Positions 20,172 through 29,279 are shown, counted from the first letter of the stretch. The stretch is DNA of 64,000 nucleotides from UBA11524 sp051883695 (GCA_051883695.1 JBJEUF010000034.1:1-64000); one strand, 5' to 3'. Notes: a model not told the origin generated them from the letters alone. Program-made: numbers and translations.

Positions 20172-20600
20172 TCAGGTATTGGCATAGGACGGAGCGGGAT
20201 TGTAGAAGCAGTGATTTCCGATGCGGATCTGAAAGTACCCGACGGACGAGGGAAAGTTGTTCCGGCAATCCGGGGAGTAGGGGTTGTAGAACCACAGGGC
20301 CTCCCACAGGTTTGCCAGCCGGTTGCCCGCAATGGCCCAGTTGGCAATGTCGTAGTGGATCTGCTGCGGGTTCATGTTGTAGATGTTCTGCAGGTTCTGC
20401 CTGCCGCCAAGCTCCGTCCGGGCGCAGTTGAACTGCCCGGGCTGGTAGATCACATCGCGGATGGTGTTGTACCTCCCGTATTCGCCAACCCGTGTCCGGA
20501 CACGGTTCATCACCACGGATGCGACAGCCCGCATCCCGTTATCCCCCTCACCGCCGGCTTCGCACTGGATCAGCCGCGCGAACAGCTCAAGCTCCGTCAT
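20172..20600 (-). CDS. CwlJ-like cell wall hydrolase (SleB/CwlJ catalytic domain)
   Basis: A 142-residue protein consisting only of a Hydrolase_2 (SleB core) domain. The N-terminus has the family motif 'LIQCEAGGEGDNGMRAVASV' with the likely catalytic Glu. Downstream are 'TIRDVIYQPGQF' and a C-terminal 'IGNHCFYNP' that closely parallels the end of CwlJ. Lacking a signal peptide and peptidoglycan-binding domain, and equal in length to Bacillus CwlJ, it looks like a spore cortex-lytic enzyme active in germination. GGAGGTGA precedes the ATG at 20600. No gerQ homologue is next to it. Confidence 0.82.
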   Translation of the reverse strand: MTELELFARLIQCEAGGEGDNGMRAVASVVMNRVRTRVGEYGRYNTIRDVIYQPGQFNCARTELGGRQNLQNIYNMNPQQIHYDIANWAIAGNRLANLWEALWFYNPYSPDCRNNFPSSVGYFQIRIGNHCFYNPAPSYANT

Positions 20601-20660
20601 TGACGCGTCACCTCCATGCCATGACCTATGCATCCGCCCGGGAATTTACAACTCTGATGA

Positions 20661-20689
20661 TTGAAATTGATGCGGGGTCATGCTATAAT
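20661..20689 (+). promoter_or_regulatory. Strong sigma-A promoter for the CapA-family gene
   Basis: TTGAAA (20661-20666), a 17-bp spacer and TATAAT (20684-20689), with TGC giving an extended -10. It lies 35 bp before the start codon. Confidence 0.85.
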
Positions 20690-20723
20690 ATGCCTGAATA
20701 ATGCTTCGGAGGCTTTGTGCAGC

Positions 20724-21788
20724 ATGAAACGTCTGTTGATACCGATTCTGTGCCTGCTCCTTGCCGTGGGCGCCGCCGCATATGCCGAGGATTCGGACTC
20801 CCTCACGCTGTCCTTTATCGGCGACTGCTCCATCGGCGATTCCATCCAGTACCGGGATTATGCGAAAAGCTACCATACCGTCATCCGGGAGAAGGGCGCG
20901 GACTGGCCCTTCTCGCTCGTGCAGGACGTGCTGCATGAGGATGACCTGACCATCGCGAACCTGGAGGTCGTGCTGACCACCTACACCGCGACGCGCCAGA
21001 ACAAGGCGCACAACCTCATCGGCAGCCCTGCACACACGGCGGTGATCCTGGAATCGGGCATCGACGTGGTCAACACGGCCAACAATCACGCATGGGATTT
21101 CAAGGCGGTTGGGTACCATGACGCGCTCAGCCATCTGGACGAAGCGGGGATCCCGCACTTCGGCACGCTGTATTCCGGCACGCCGGACGGCAGCGATATC
21201 ACGCCCATCGTGGAGGTGAAGGGCGTGAAGGTGGGCTTCATCGGCTTCAGCTATCCGCAGGAGTATGACAAGAAGCGCATCGAGATCAGAATCAACAGCC
21301 TGCGTGAGCAGGGGGCGCAGCTTGTGGTGGTCAGCCTGCACTGGGGCACGGAGGAAAAGACGCAGCCGACCTCCGGTCAGACGGCCTATGCCCGCTTCTG
21401 TATCGACGCGGGTGCGGACGTGGTCTACGGGCACCATGCCCACATCCTGCAGTCCGTGCAGTTTTACAAGGGGAAGCCCATCTTCTACAGCACCGGCAAC
21501 TTCACCTTCGGCACGATGAGCAATGTGGACCCGGATACCGGCATCTTCCAGCTGATGTATGAGGTCGTGGACGGCGAACCGGTGCTGAGGCGTTTCAGCG
21601 TCATTCCGTGCCGGACGCAGGGGAGCGGGGATTATCGCCCCTACATCCTCACGGACGAGGCGGAATGCCGCGCCATGCGCAGGAAGCTCGTGCACAGGGC
21701 GACGGTCAAAAACATGACGACCGTCGATGACTTCTTCATCGAAAACGGCTACATGGATTTTGCGGACGGCATTGCAATCGGCAAATGA
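20724..21788 (+). CDS. Secreted CapA-family protein (PGA_cap metallophosphatase-like)
   Basis: A 354-residue exported protein. The signal peptide 'LLIPILCLLLAVGAAAYA' ends near residue 20. The rest is a PGA_cap/CapA domain with the calcineurin-like metal-site pattern: 'SFIGDCSIGD', 'NLEVVL', 'NTANNHAWDF', 'SLHWGTEE' and 'YGHHAHILQ'. CapA-type proteins act in poly-gamma-glutamate export or other cell-surface polymers, but many stand-alone copies have unknown substrates, and no capBC genes are near. GGAGG is 11 nt before ATG 20724. Monocistronic with its own strong promoter; convergent with mreB. Confidence 0.85.
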   Translation: MKRLLIPILCLLLAVGAAAYAEDSDSLTLSFIGDCSIGDSIQYRDYAKSYHTVIREKGADWPFSLVQDVLHEDDLTIANLEVVLTTYTATRQNKAHNLIGSPAHTAVILESGIDVVNTANNHAWDFKAVGYHDALSHLDEAGIPHFGTLYSGTPDGSDITPIVEVKGVKVGFIGFSYPQEYDKKRIEIRINSLREQGAQLVVVSLHWGTEEKTQPTSGQTAYARFCIDAGADVVYGHHAHILQSVQFYKGKPIFYSTGNFTFGTMSNVDPDTGIFQLMYEVVDGEPVLRRFSVIPCRTQGSGDYRPYILTDEAECRAMRRKLVHRATVKNMTTVDDFFIENGYMDFADGIAIGK

Positions 21789-21794
21789 ACGTAG

Positions 21795-21838
21795 AAACAC
21801 GGCGTACGCTCCGCAGAGGGAAGGCGTACGCCGTGTTT
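21795..21838. terminator. Bidirectional terminator between capA-like gene and mreB
   Basis: A perfect 15-bp stem (21795-21809 with 21824-21838) with AAA/TTT ends serves both convergent genes. Confidence 0.85.
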
Positions 21839-21848
21839 GCTGTATGGA

Positions 21849-22874
21849 TTACCGCACGATGCCGCGGTGGCTGTCGGAGAGGACGCTCTTGTAGGCATTG
21901 TAGTCGTCCAGCACGCGCCCGCAGCCCAGAACGACGCTCGTCTGCGGATCGTCCGCCACGCCGCAGGGAATGTGCAGGGCGTTGTAGATGGCCTCGGGCA
22001 GCCCGGACAGGGAGGCGGCGCCGCCGGTCAGAACGATGCCGTCCTCGAAAATGTCGGAAGCCAGCTGGGGCGGGGTGCGCTCCAGCACGCCCTGGATGGA
22101 CTCCACCAGATCGGCCACAGCGTCCTTGACGGCTTCGTAGACCTCGCTGGCATGGATGGTCTGCGTCTTGGGCAATCCGGACAGCAGGCTGCGCCCCGTC
22201 ACCTCGCAGCTCATGCCGTTGACGGGCGGGACGGCGGTGCCGATGGTGATCTTGACCTCCTCCGCCGTGCGCTCGCCGATGAGCAGGTTGTGCTTCTTGC
22301 GGAGATAGCGGATGATGGCATCGTCAAAATAATCGCCGCCATAGCACACGCTGGCTGCCTCAATCACAAGGCCGGAGGCCAGCACGGCGATGTCCGTTAC
22401 GCCCGCGCCCATATCCACGATCATGCAGCCATAGGGCTTGCGGAAATCAATGCCGACGCCCATGGCCGCCGCGATCGGACGATCCAGAAGCTGCGTGCGC
22501 TTGACGCCTGCGTCGTAGAGGATGCTGACAAGATTGCTCTTTTCGGATTCGTTGACGCCGGTGGGAACCGAGAGCACCACGCGGGGCCGCGCAAAGAAGC
22601 GCTTACCGATCAGCTGGCTCATGAAATTGCGCAGCATGGTGTTGGCCAGCTCAAAGTCGGACACAACGCCCTGACGGAAGGGGCGAATCGCCAGCACATT
22701 GCCCGGCGTGCGTCCGATCATCTTGTAGGCCTCCGTGCCCACGGCCATCACCTTCTTTGTCGTGCGCTCGATGGACACGACGGCAGGCTGACGCAGGACG
22801 ATGCCCTTCCCTTTTTGGTAAATGAGCACGTTGGACGTACCCAAATCTATTCCCAGATCACTGACATTTGCCAT
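21849..22874 (-). CDS. mreB: MreB-family rod-shape actin homologue
   Basis: A bacterial actin that guides lateral peptidoglycan synthesis on the inner membrane surface. The 341 residues have the phosphate-1 motif 'LGIDLGTSNVLIY', the linker 'RPFRQGVVSDF', phosphate-2 'MIVDMGAGVTDIAV' and the adenosine motif 'IVLTGGAASLSGLPE'. AGGTGG is 8 nt before ATG 22874; a GTG at 22886 overlaps the site. mreC and mreD are not adjacent, so this may be an Mbl/MreBH-type paralogue. An extended -10 promoter lies 55-82 bp upstream. Confidence 0.93.
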   Translation of the reverse strand: MANVSDLGIDLGTSNVLIYQKGKGIVLRQPAVVSIERTTKKVMAVGTEAYKMIGRTPGNVLAIRPFRQGVVSDFELANTMLRNFMSQLIGKRFFARPRVVLSVPTGVNESEKSNLVSILYDAGVKRTQLLDRPIAAAMGVGIDFRKPYGCMIVDMGAGVTDIAVLASGLVIEAASVCYGGDYFDDAIIRYLRKKHNLLIGERTAEEVKITIGTAVPPVNGMSCEVTGRSLLSGLPKTQTIHASEVYEAVKDAVADLVESIQGVLERTPPQLASDIFEDGIVLTGGAASLSGLPEAIYNALHIPCGVADDPQTSVVLGCGRVLDDYNAYKSVLSDSHRGIVR

Positions 22875-22927
22875 ATTCAGATCCACCTGTTATCTGTAGT
22901 CGCGGTGCTCCATTATACACCAAGTAT

Positions 22928-22956
22928 ATTATAGCACGAATGGAGCGCCGCGTAAA
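22928..22956 (-). promoter_or_regulatory. Putative promoter of mreB
   Basis: On the minus strand TTTACG (22956-22951), a 17-bp spacer and TATAAT (22933-22928) with a TGC extended -10. A second TATAAT occurs at 22917-22912 without a good -35. Confidence 0.55.
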
Positions 22957-23028
22957 CCTCATTTTGATGCGAATGTCAGGTCAATCCCTGAAATAGTACG
23001 GCAACGGGCGCAGCGGACGGCCCGTTCC

Positions 23029-23402
23029 GACACACTGTGTCAGGCGCCGTGTCGGCTTTGTGTCATCGCAAACCCGGACATCGCAAGGGATTGCGGGTTT
23101 TGACACACTTGACACAGTATTTTCGTATAAGTAGAAAATACAAGAAAACAAGAAAAAAAGAGATAGGGAAATTGCTGTGTCAGTGTGTCAGGTGTGTCAG
23201 ACAGAGCCGGAAAGCATCCATACCATGACACACTGTGTCAGGTGCAGTGTCGGCTTTGTGTCATCGCAAACCCGGACATCGCAAGGGATTGCGGGCTTTG
23301 ACACACTTGACACAGTATTTTCGTATAAGTAGAAAATGCAAGAAACCAAGAAAAAAAGAGATAGGAAAACGCTGTGTCAGTGTGTCATGTGTGTCGGACA
23401 CT
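23029..23402. repeat. Tandem duplication, 198-bp period, rich in TGTCA/TGACA motifs
   Basis: Two near-identical units of about 175 bp (23029-23204 and 23227-23402) repeat with a period of 198 bp and differ at only a few positions. Each opens with the palindrome-like GACACACTGTGTC, contains a partial inverted repeat around the CAAACCCG/CGGGTTTTG segment, and closes with stacked GTGTCA repeats. In total about 14 TGTCA or TGACA pentamers occur. The short open frames inside have no ribosome binding sites. No gene is recognised between mreB and yqfC apart from this repeat. Confidence 0.8.
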
Positions 23403-23533
23403 CTCCTCTCTGACCGCTCCACAAGGACGCGCGGGGCGCTCTTCATGCCGTGGAGCCCGTTCTATTCTGTCCCTCCTGCCGATATCCATGAGAGAGGCGC
23501 TTAAGCAATCGTCAGAGAAAGGGAGGCATCGGC

Positions 23534-23794
23534 ATGGCGGTGCAGGAGCTTTTCCCCAGGGAGGTCATATCCGGTCTGCCGCATATGACCCTCACCGGCG
23601 CGGAACGATTCCATATTGAGCAGCACAGGGGGCTGATCGCTTATCAGCCGGATGAGATCGTCTTCCTGTCGGAGGCCGGTCTTGTGCGTGTGCTTGGAAA
23701 CGCGCTGCATTTCAGCATGTATACGGCTGCGGAGGCGCTTGTCAGCGGTGAGATTCATTCCATTGTCATCGACCGGACAGGAGGCTTCAAATGA
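23534..23794 (+). CDS. yqfC: Sporulation protein YqfC (YabP/YqfC family)
   Basis: An 86-residue YabP/YqfC-family protein, with the typical 'LPHMTLTGAERFHIEQHRGL' core and a run of short beta strands. It is needed for sporulation in Bacillus, where it is expressed in the mother cell; its biochemical role is unknown. The AGGGAGGCAT site lies directly upstream. Its last codons overlap yqfD (ATGA), the conserved arrangement. It starts the yqfC-yqfD-phoH-pgpH-ybeY/cdd-era run. Confidence 0.88.
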   Translation: MAVQELFPREVISGLPHMTLTGAERFHIEQHRGLIAYQPDEIVFLSEAGLVRVLGNALHFSMYTAAEALVSGEIHSIVIDRTGGFK

Positions 23795-24954
23795 AGGGCT
23801 GGAAACGCGCCTTTACGCTCGAAGGCCTGAACCTGGAAAGGCTGCTGAGAACCGCAGCGGCAAGGGGCGTCAGGCTGGATGCGGTGCAGCGCAGGGACGG
23901 ACGCTGCCTCACAGGAATTGTGCGGGAGTCTGATATGGCGCGCCTGCTCGAATTGTCCACTCAGAGCGGCTGCCGCCTCACACCGGGGAAGCGCACCGGC
24001 GGAGGCGCCGTATTCGACAGGGCAAGGAGACGGTGGCTCCTGTGCCTGGGCGCGATCATCGGACTGGCTGTGGCGCTGATGGGCACGCAGATCCTGTGGC
24101 AGATCGAGATCGTCAACGGCGGCACCTATACCGCCGATATCCGCGCGGCGCTGGAGGAAATGGGAATCCGCGTCCCCATGCTCCGTGCAGGGGTCGAAAC
24201 GGACAGGATTCGGGATACGCTTGAATGGCGGTATCCGCAGATTGCCTGGGTGGAATGCGGCTGGCGCGGCATGTCGCTCACCATCCGCCTTGTGGAGGGC
24301 GTGCTGCCATCTGATAAGGGCGGGACAAGCGGTGGTTGCGATATCGTGGCCGCTCGTGACGGCGTTGTCAGCAGCATCATCACCCGCGCCGGAACGCCTG
24401 TTGTCCGCATCGGTGAAACCGTCCGGAAGGGACAGGTTCTGATCAAAGGGGAGGAAAGGACGGCTCAGGGGCTGACGAGGCCGGTTGCGGCGCGGGGCAG
24501 CGTCTACGCGCGGATATGGGACGCCGCTGCGGTCAGGATGTCCCTGATGAAAATGGAAACGGTCTACACCGGCCAGGAACAGACACAGGTGACGATTCGC
24601 TGCCCATGGTTCGACCTGTGGCCGGTTGAGGACACCTGCTACGGGCAGGAGGACATGTCCGTGCGCGAGATGCCGCTGGGGGGATTCTTCATTCCTCTTG
24701 TGCTGCGGGCCGAAACGCACATGCAGGCCGAAATCAGCCATCTGCCCCGCGACACGGAGGAGGTGCGGCAGGAAGCGGAGACGGCGGCGCTGCGAAAACT
24801 GTACGAAAAGACAGGCGGAAAAGAATCCCTTGTTGACAATTGGGTGAATTGGAGTATGATAGAGGATGAGATACTGTTGTCTGTAGCCTATGGTGAACGC
24901 ATCGTGGACATAGCACAGCAGGAACGCTCCTCCGTCATGGCGGCTGCGGATTGA
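23791..24954 (+). CDS. yqfD: Sporulation protein YqfD
   Basis: A 387-residue sporulation protein. The cytoplasmic N-terminus (about 1-75) is followed by one membrane helix ('LLCLGAIIGLAVALMGTQIL') and a long extracytoplasmic part. Its first section ('IEIVNGGTYTADIRAALEE') resembles a POTRA/FtsQ-like fold, followed by a beta-rich domain with 'TPVVRIGETVRKGQVLIKGE', which looks like a lipoyl/HlyD-type hairpin. It is thought to act at the forespore-mother cell interface; the mechanism is not known. Overlaps yqfC by 4 nt. Confidence 0.9.
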   Translation: MKGWKRAFTLEGLNLERLLRTAAARGVRLDAVQRRDGRCLTGIVRESDMARLLELSTQSGCRLTPGKRTGGGAVFDRARRRWLLCLGAIIGLAVALMGTQILWQIEIVNGGTYTADIRAALEEMGIRVPMLRAGVETDRIRDTLEWRYPQIAWVECGWRGMSLTIRLVEGVLPSDKGGTSGGCDIVAARDGVVSSIITRAGTPVVRIGETVRKGQVLIKGEERTAQGLTRPVAARGSVYARIWDAAAVRMSLMKMETVYTGQEQTQVTIRCPWFDLWPVEDTCYGQEDMSVREMPLGGFFIPLVLRAETHMQAEISHLPRDTEEVRQEAETAALRKLYEKTGGKESLVDNWVNWSMIEDEILLSVAYGERIVDIAQQERSSVMAAAD

Positions 24955-24999
24955 TGCGAAGCCCATGGGATAAGCCGCGAGGAAGGAAGGAACCCGTCT

Positions 25000-25980
25000 T
25001 TGACACATACCAGGAAGCTGCTCTTGTCCGTGGAGTCCATGGACGCGTATATGACGCTGTTTGGGTTCAACGATCAGCATGTCGCGCTGATTGAACAGGA
25101 GTGCGGCGTTTCCGTCAGCCTGCGCGGCGCGGAGCTTTGCGTCAGCGGCGAGGAAGCGGATGTGGCGCTGGCCATCAGCGTCATTGAGAAGCTGCTCGAA
25201 ATGATCCACCGCGGCGATCCGGTCGACCGCAGCCGCATCCGTTATGCCATTGCGCTGGCCCGCGAGGGCAAGGTCGACATGATCGACGAGATTCTGCGCT
25301 CCGTGGTGGCCATCACCCATCGCGGCAAGCAGATTCGCTGCAAGACCCTCGGTCAGCAGCAGTACGTGGAGGCGATCCGCACGCATGACCTGACCTTTGC
25401 GGTCGGCCCGGCGGGAACGGGCAAAACGTACCTCGCCATGGCGCTGGCCGTGGTCGCGCTCAAGAACAGGGAGATCGAGCGCATCGTCCTGACGCGTCCG
25501 GCGGTGGAGGCCGGTGAAAAGCTGGGCTTCCTGCCCGGCGATATGACCCAGAAGGTCGATCCCTATCTGCGTCCGCTCTACGATGCGCTGTATGACTTCA
25601 TGGGGACGGACAGCTATCAGAAGCTGGTCGAGCGCGGCGTGGTGGAGGTCGCTCCGCTGGCCTACATGCGCGGGCGCACGCTGTCGGACTCCTTCATCAT
25701 TCTTGATGAGGCGCAGAATACGACCAGCGAGCAGATGAAGATGTTCCTCACGCGTCTGGGCTTCAACAGCAGGGTGGTCGTGACGGGCGACGTCACGCAG
25801 ACAGACCTTCCCTATGGAAAGCGTTCCGGTCTTGCGGAAGCGCTGGAGGTCCTGGGGGATATTCCGGAGATCGGCATCGTGCGTCTCACCAGCAGGGACG
25901 TGGTGCGCCACGAGCTGGTGCAGCGCATCGTCGACGCGTATGACAGGCACGACAGGGAACTGAAGCAGTCACAGCGATGA
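25000..25980 (+). CDS. phoH: PhoH-family ATPase
   Basis: A 326-residue P-loop ATPase. The N-terminal KH-like RNA-binding region (about 20-90) is followed by the PhoH core with Walker A 'GPAGTGKTYLAMA', 'RPAVEAGEKLGFLPGD' and Walker B 'FIILDEAQNTT'. The start is TTG at 25000, chosen because GGAAGGAAGG ends 9 nt upstream and no ATG fits. PhoH sits next to ybeY and era in many bacteria, suggesting a role in RNA metabolism or ribosome maturation, not direct phosphate regulation. Confidence 0.93.
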   Translation: MTHTRKLLLSVESMDAYMTLFGFNDQHVALIEQECGVSVSLRGAELCVSGEEADVALAISVIEKLLEMIHRGDPVDRSRIRYAIALAREGKVDMIDEILRSVVAITHRGKQIRCKTLGQQQYVEAIRTHDLTFAVGPAGTGKTYLAMALAVVALKNREIERIVLTRPAVEAGEKLGFLPGDMTQKVDPYLRPLYDALYDFMGTDSYQKLVERGVVEVAPLAYMRGRTLSDSFIILDEAQNTTSEQMKMFLTRLGFNSRVVVTGDVTQTDLPYGKRSGLAEALEVLGDIPEIGIVRLTSRDVVRHELVQRIVDAYDRHDRELKQSQR

Positions 25981-26044
25981 CCGCACGAATCTGAAGCGTC
26001 TGAACGGAGCGTGTCTCTGTTGGACGGAAGGGAGTTGGGATTTG

Positions 26045-28351
26045 ATGCTTCGCAGAAAGAGCGACAGGTCCTTCCATGCAAAGGAATTGCAGCAGCGCGT
26101 CAAAGCCTGGATGCATGGCGCGGAAATGCGCTGCATATTGCTCATGCTTGCCGGCGGCTTTGTCCTGTTCCTGCTGTTCGGCGTCGTCTGCCTGTCGGAT
26201 CGCTACAGTCTGCAGGTTGGAGACATCGCGACCCAGACCATCACGGCGACCAAAGAGGTGGAGGACTCCGTCACCACCGAGCAGCTCAGGATGATCGAGG
26301 AAGAGTCCGTCCCTGCTATCTACTATGTAGACGAGGCGCAGAACGGCGACATCCTTGAAAAGCTGAATACCCTGCTTTCGGAGCTGAGCAAGGTACAGGA
26401 ATATGGCGAAACCCTGCGCCAGACCAGAGGAATTACGAATACCTCCGCGCTGATCAGCTTCACCGATGAAGAGGTGCGTGAAGCGCAGGCGATGGTCACC
26501 CTGCTCAAGCTGTCTCCGTACCAGACGCGCCTTCTCCTCCGGACGGAGAGCGAGAGCTTCAACAGCATGTGCTATGAGGTGCAATATGCCGTCGAGAGCG
26601 CGCTGAGCAGCGAGATTACCAAGAACGACATCAGCAACACCATCAACGGCATCGTCACGCAATGCCAGTACAACGTTGAAATGGTGCTGATCACGCAGAT
26701 TATCCGGCCTGTTCTGAACGAGTGCATCCGGACGAACACCGTCTACGACGTGGAGGCGACCGCCAGGGCGCGTCAGGAAGCCCGGGATCGGGTGCAGCCC
26801 GTCATCTACAAGCAGGGGCAGAATATCATCCGCGAGGGCGAGAGCGTCAGCCTGAACCAGATCGAGATGCTCAGGGAGCTGGGGCTGCTCAATACGGCGA
26901 ACTACGATTTCTCCATTTTCGGCGGTGCGCTGATCCTGGTCACCGGCGCGATGCTGATGCTGGCCTTCCTGCTCAGGCTGTTCTGCCCCCAGATTCTCAC
27001 GGATATGCGACGGATGCTCGTGATTCTGCTGGTCATGATCATCGCCCAGATTCTCGCGGTGATCTGCGTGAAGCTCATCAACATCCACCTGGCGCCTGTC
27101 GCCCTGTGCGCCATCCTGCTCACGGGACTGCTGGGCAAGCGTGCGGGACTCTGCGGCGGACTGCCGATGACGGTCATCATTGCCGGTCTGGCTGCTGCGG
27201 TCAGCGGCGATTATGCCAATGAGATGGTGTATCTGCTGCTGACCGGCGTCGTCAGCAGCGTGGTCTCCGTGCAGTTCCTTGCCGAAAAGCCCCAGCGTGT
27301 CCGCGCCGTTATCTGCGGTGCGCTGGTGGCGCTGACGAACCTGCTGATGCTGCTCGCCGTCGGCATGATGACGGCGTCCGATCTGCACAACACCCTCGGA
27401 AACGCCGTCTGGTCCATGGCGAGCGGTCTGCTCAGCGGCCTGATTGCCGTGGGCTTCCAGCCCGTGTTTGAGGCAATCTTCAACCTGGCGACCCCCAGCA
27501 AGCTGCTCGAGCTGGCAAACCCGAATCAGCCGCTTTTGCGCCGCCTGCAGATGGAGGCGCCCGGAACGTATCACCACTCCATCGTCGTGGCGAATCTGGC
27601 CGAAGCGGCAGCGGAGAGAATCGGCGCGAATCCGCTGCTGGCCCGCACAGGCGCCTATTTCCACGATGTGGGCAAGCTGAAGCGCCCCATGTACTTCAAG
27701 GAGAATCAGCGGGGGGAAAACCCGCACGATCACACGGACGCGTATGTCTCCGCAGCCATCCTGACGGCGCACACCCGCGACGGCCTCCAGCTGGCCCAGC
27801 GGTATCATCTCCCGCCGGAGGTGCAGCGCATCATCGTTGAGCACCACGGCGATACGCCGGTGATGTACTTCTATCACAAGGCGCTGCAGCAGGCGGACGG
27901 CAAGCCGGTGGACGTGAAGGATTTCCGCTACGGGGGCGATCGTCCGGGCACGAAGGAGAGCGCCATCGTCATGCTTGCCGATACGATTGAGGCAGCCGTG
28001 CGCTCCATGCCCGACCCGACGCCCCAGGCGATTCAGCGCTTCATCGAGCGTCTCGTGCGCGGCAAGATCGAGGATGGTCAGCTAAGCAATTCGCCGCTGT
28101 CGCTCCACGATATCGACGGCATCTGCGAAGCCTTCAGCAAGGTGCTCAGCGGCGTATTCCACGAGCGGATCGAATATCCGACCGTATCGGTGCCATCCGC
28201 GGAAAGCGTCGCGCCCGCCGCGCCGGCCGGTCCGTCAAACGGTGCCGAGACGGAAGGCGATCCCATGCCCGAGCCGTACAATTCCCCCATGCCGGATGGC
28301 ATCATCCCGCAGGAGAGCGGCAACACGCAGAAAGAGGAGGAGCCGAAGTGA
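26045..28351 (+). CDS. pgpH: 7TM-HD cyclic-di-AMP phosphodiesterase (PgpH/YqfF)
   Basis: A 768-residue membrane hydrolase. An N-terminal helix is followed by a large extracytoplasmic 7TMR-HDED sensor domain (about 60-290), then seven membrane helices (about 300-480), then a cytoplasmic HD domain with 'YHHSIVVANLAE', the metal-binding 'AYFHDVGKLKRP' and 'HHGDTPVMYF'. Family members hydrolyse c-di-AMP to pApA, controlling osmolyte uptake and wall homeostasis. The C-terminus is Pro/Glu-rich and poorly structured. ATG 26045 is preferred; TTG 26042 is possible. Its stop overlaps the ybeY-cdd start. Confidence 0.93.
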   Translation: MLRRKSDRSFHAKELQQRVKAWMHGAEMRCILLMLAGGFVLFLLFGVVCLSDRYSLQVGDIATQTITATKEVEDSVTTEQLRMIEEESVPAIYYVDEAQNGDILEKLNTLLSELSKVQEYGETLRQTRGITNTSALISFTDEEVREAQAMVTLLKLSPYQTRLLLRTESESFNSMCYEVQYAVESALSSEITKNDISNTINGIVTQCQYNVEMVLITQIIRPVLNECIRTNTVYDVEATARARQEARDRVQPVIYKQGQNIIREGESVSLNQIEMLRELGLLNTANYDFSIFGGALILVTGAMLMLAFLLRLFCPQILTDMRRMLVILLVMIIAQILAVICVKLINIHLAPVALCAILLTGLLGKRAGLCGGLPMTVIIAGLAAAVSGDYANEMVYLLLTGVVSSVVSVQFLAEKPQRVRAVICGALVALTNLLMLLAVGMMTASDLHNTLGNAVWSMASGLLSGLIAVGFQPVFEAIFNLATPSKLLELANPNQPLLRRLQMEAPGTYHHSIVVANLAEAAAERIGANPLLARTGAYFHDVGKLKRPMYFKENQRGENPHDHTDAYVSAAILTAHTRDGLQLAQRYHLPPEVQRIIVEHHGDTPVMYFYHKALQQADGKPVDVKDFRYGGDRPGTKESAIVMLADTIEAAVRSMPDPTPQAIQRFIERLVRGKIEDGQLSNSPLSLHDIDGICEAFSKVLSGVFHERIEYPTVSVPSAESVAPAAPAGPSNGAETEGDPMPEPYNSPMPDGIIPQESGNTQKEEEPK

Positions 28352-29238
28352 AACTTCTCTGGGAAATCGACGTGCCGGTCGACCCGGCCTGGCTGTCCCT
28401 GATGCAGACAGCCGCCGATTGCGCGCTGCTGACGGAGGGCGTAGCGCGTCCCTGCGCCGTGAGCATCCGCCTGTGCGATGACGACGCGATTCATGCGATC
28501 AACCGGGAATACCGCGGCGTCGATCGGGCGACGGATGTGCTGTCGTTCCCAACGGTAAATTATCCGGCGGGGGTAACAGCCGGACAGGCGGATTCTCTCC
28601 TGCGCCGGGAGCTGGATGACGAGCTGGACGCCTGCATGCTGGGCGATCTGATCCTGTCGGTTCCGCATGTCCTGAAACAGGCGGAGGAATACGGGCACAG
28701 CCCGGAAAGGGAAGCGGCCTACCTGCTTGTGCACGGCCTGTGCCACCTGATGGGCTATGACCACATCGAAGAAGAGGACAAGCGGAGGATGCGTGAGATG
28801 GAAGAGAAGATACTCAGCGCGATTGGTCAGACCCGGGAGGGCGACGCGACCGTCAGCGACGCGGCTTTGCTGCATTTGGCCCGGATGGCGATGGAGCGGA
28901 GCTATTCGCCCTATTCCGGCTACGCGGTCGGCGCGGCGCTCCTGTGCGCGGACGGTCGCGTCTTTCAGGGCTGCAACATCGAGAATGCGTCCTTCGGTCT
29001 GACGAACTGTGCGGAACGAACCGCCGTGTTCAAGGCCGTCAGCGAGGGCGCCAGAGAATTCACCGCGATTGCCATCGCTTCCAGCGGCTCGGCGCCATGG
29101 CCCTGCGGCGCGTGCCGGCAGGTGCTCAACGAGTTTGCGCCCGGCATCCGCGTGCTTGTCACCTGGGATGGCTGCGTGGAGGAAATGCCGCTGGAGCAGC
29201 TGCTTCCTCATGGCTTCGGCCCCAAATCACTGGCATAA
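28348..29238 (+). CDS. ybeY-cdd: Fused YbeY endoribonuclease and cytidine deaminase
   Basis: One uninterrupted 296-residue frame joins two enzymes. Residues 1 to about 165 are YbeY, the rRNA-maturation RNase, with zinc ligands H129, H133 and H139 in 'HGLCHLMGYDH'; the usual Leu before the second His is Cys. Residues about 168-296 are cytidine deaminase, with 'NIENASFG', the catalytic 'NCAE' (C221, E223) and 'PCGAC' (C253, C256). Bacillus has ybeY-dgkA-cdd-era; here dgkA is absent and the flanking genes are joined. GTG start at 28348 with AGGAGG upstream, overlapping pgpH by 4 nt. Both active sites look intact. Confidence 0.93.
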   Translation: MKLLWEIDVPVDPAWLSLMQTAADCALLTEGVARPCAVSIRLCDDDAIHAINREYRGVDRATDVLSFPTVNYPAGVTAGQADSLLRRELDDELDACMLGDLILSVPHVLKQAEEYGHSPEREAAYLLVHGLCHLMGYDHIEEEDKRRMREMEEKILSAIGQTREGDATVSDAALLHLARMAMERSYSPYSGYAVGAALLCADGRVFQGCNIENASFGLTNCAERTAVFKAVSEGAREFTAIAIASSGSAPWPCGACRQVLNEFAPGIRVLVTWDGCVEEMPLEQLLPHGFGPKSLA

Positions 29239-29279
29239 TGCAAATCAACATGTCCTGCGAAAAGGAGATCAACTGTACA

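Noticed and set aside
23029..23402. CRISPR array
   Set aside because: Only two long units with a 198-bp period and no short regular repeats with unique spacers; no cas genes.
23037..23504. Two related short frames (63 and 89 codons) inside the tandem duplication
   Set aside because: No ATG with ribosome site; the similarity is explained by the DNA duplication. A protein from this repeat is not supported.
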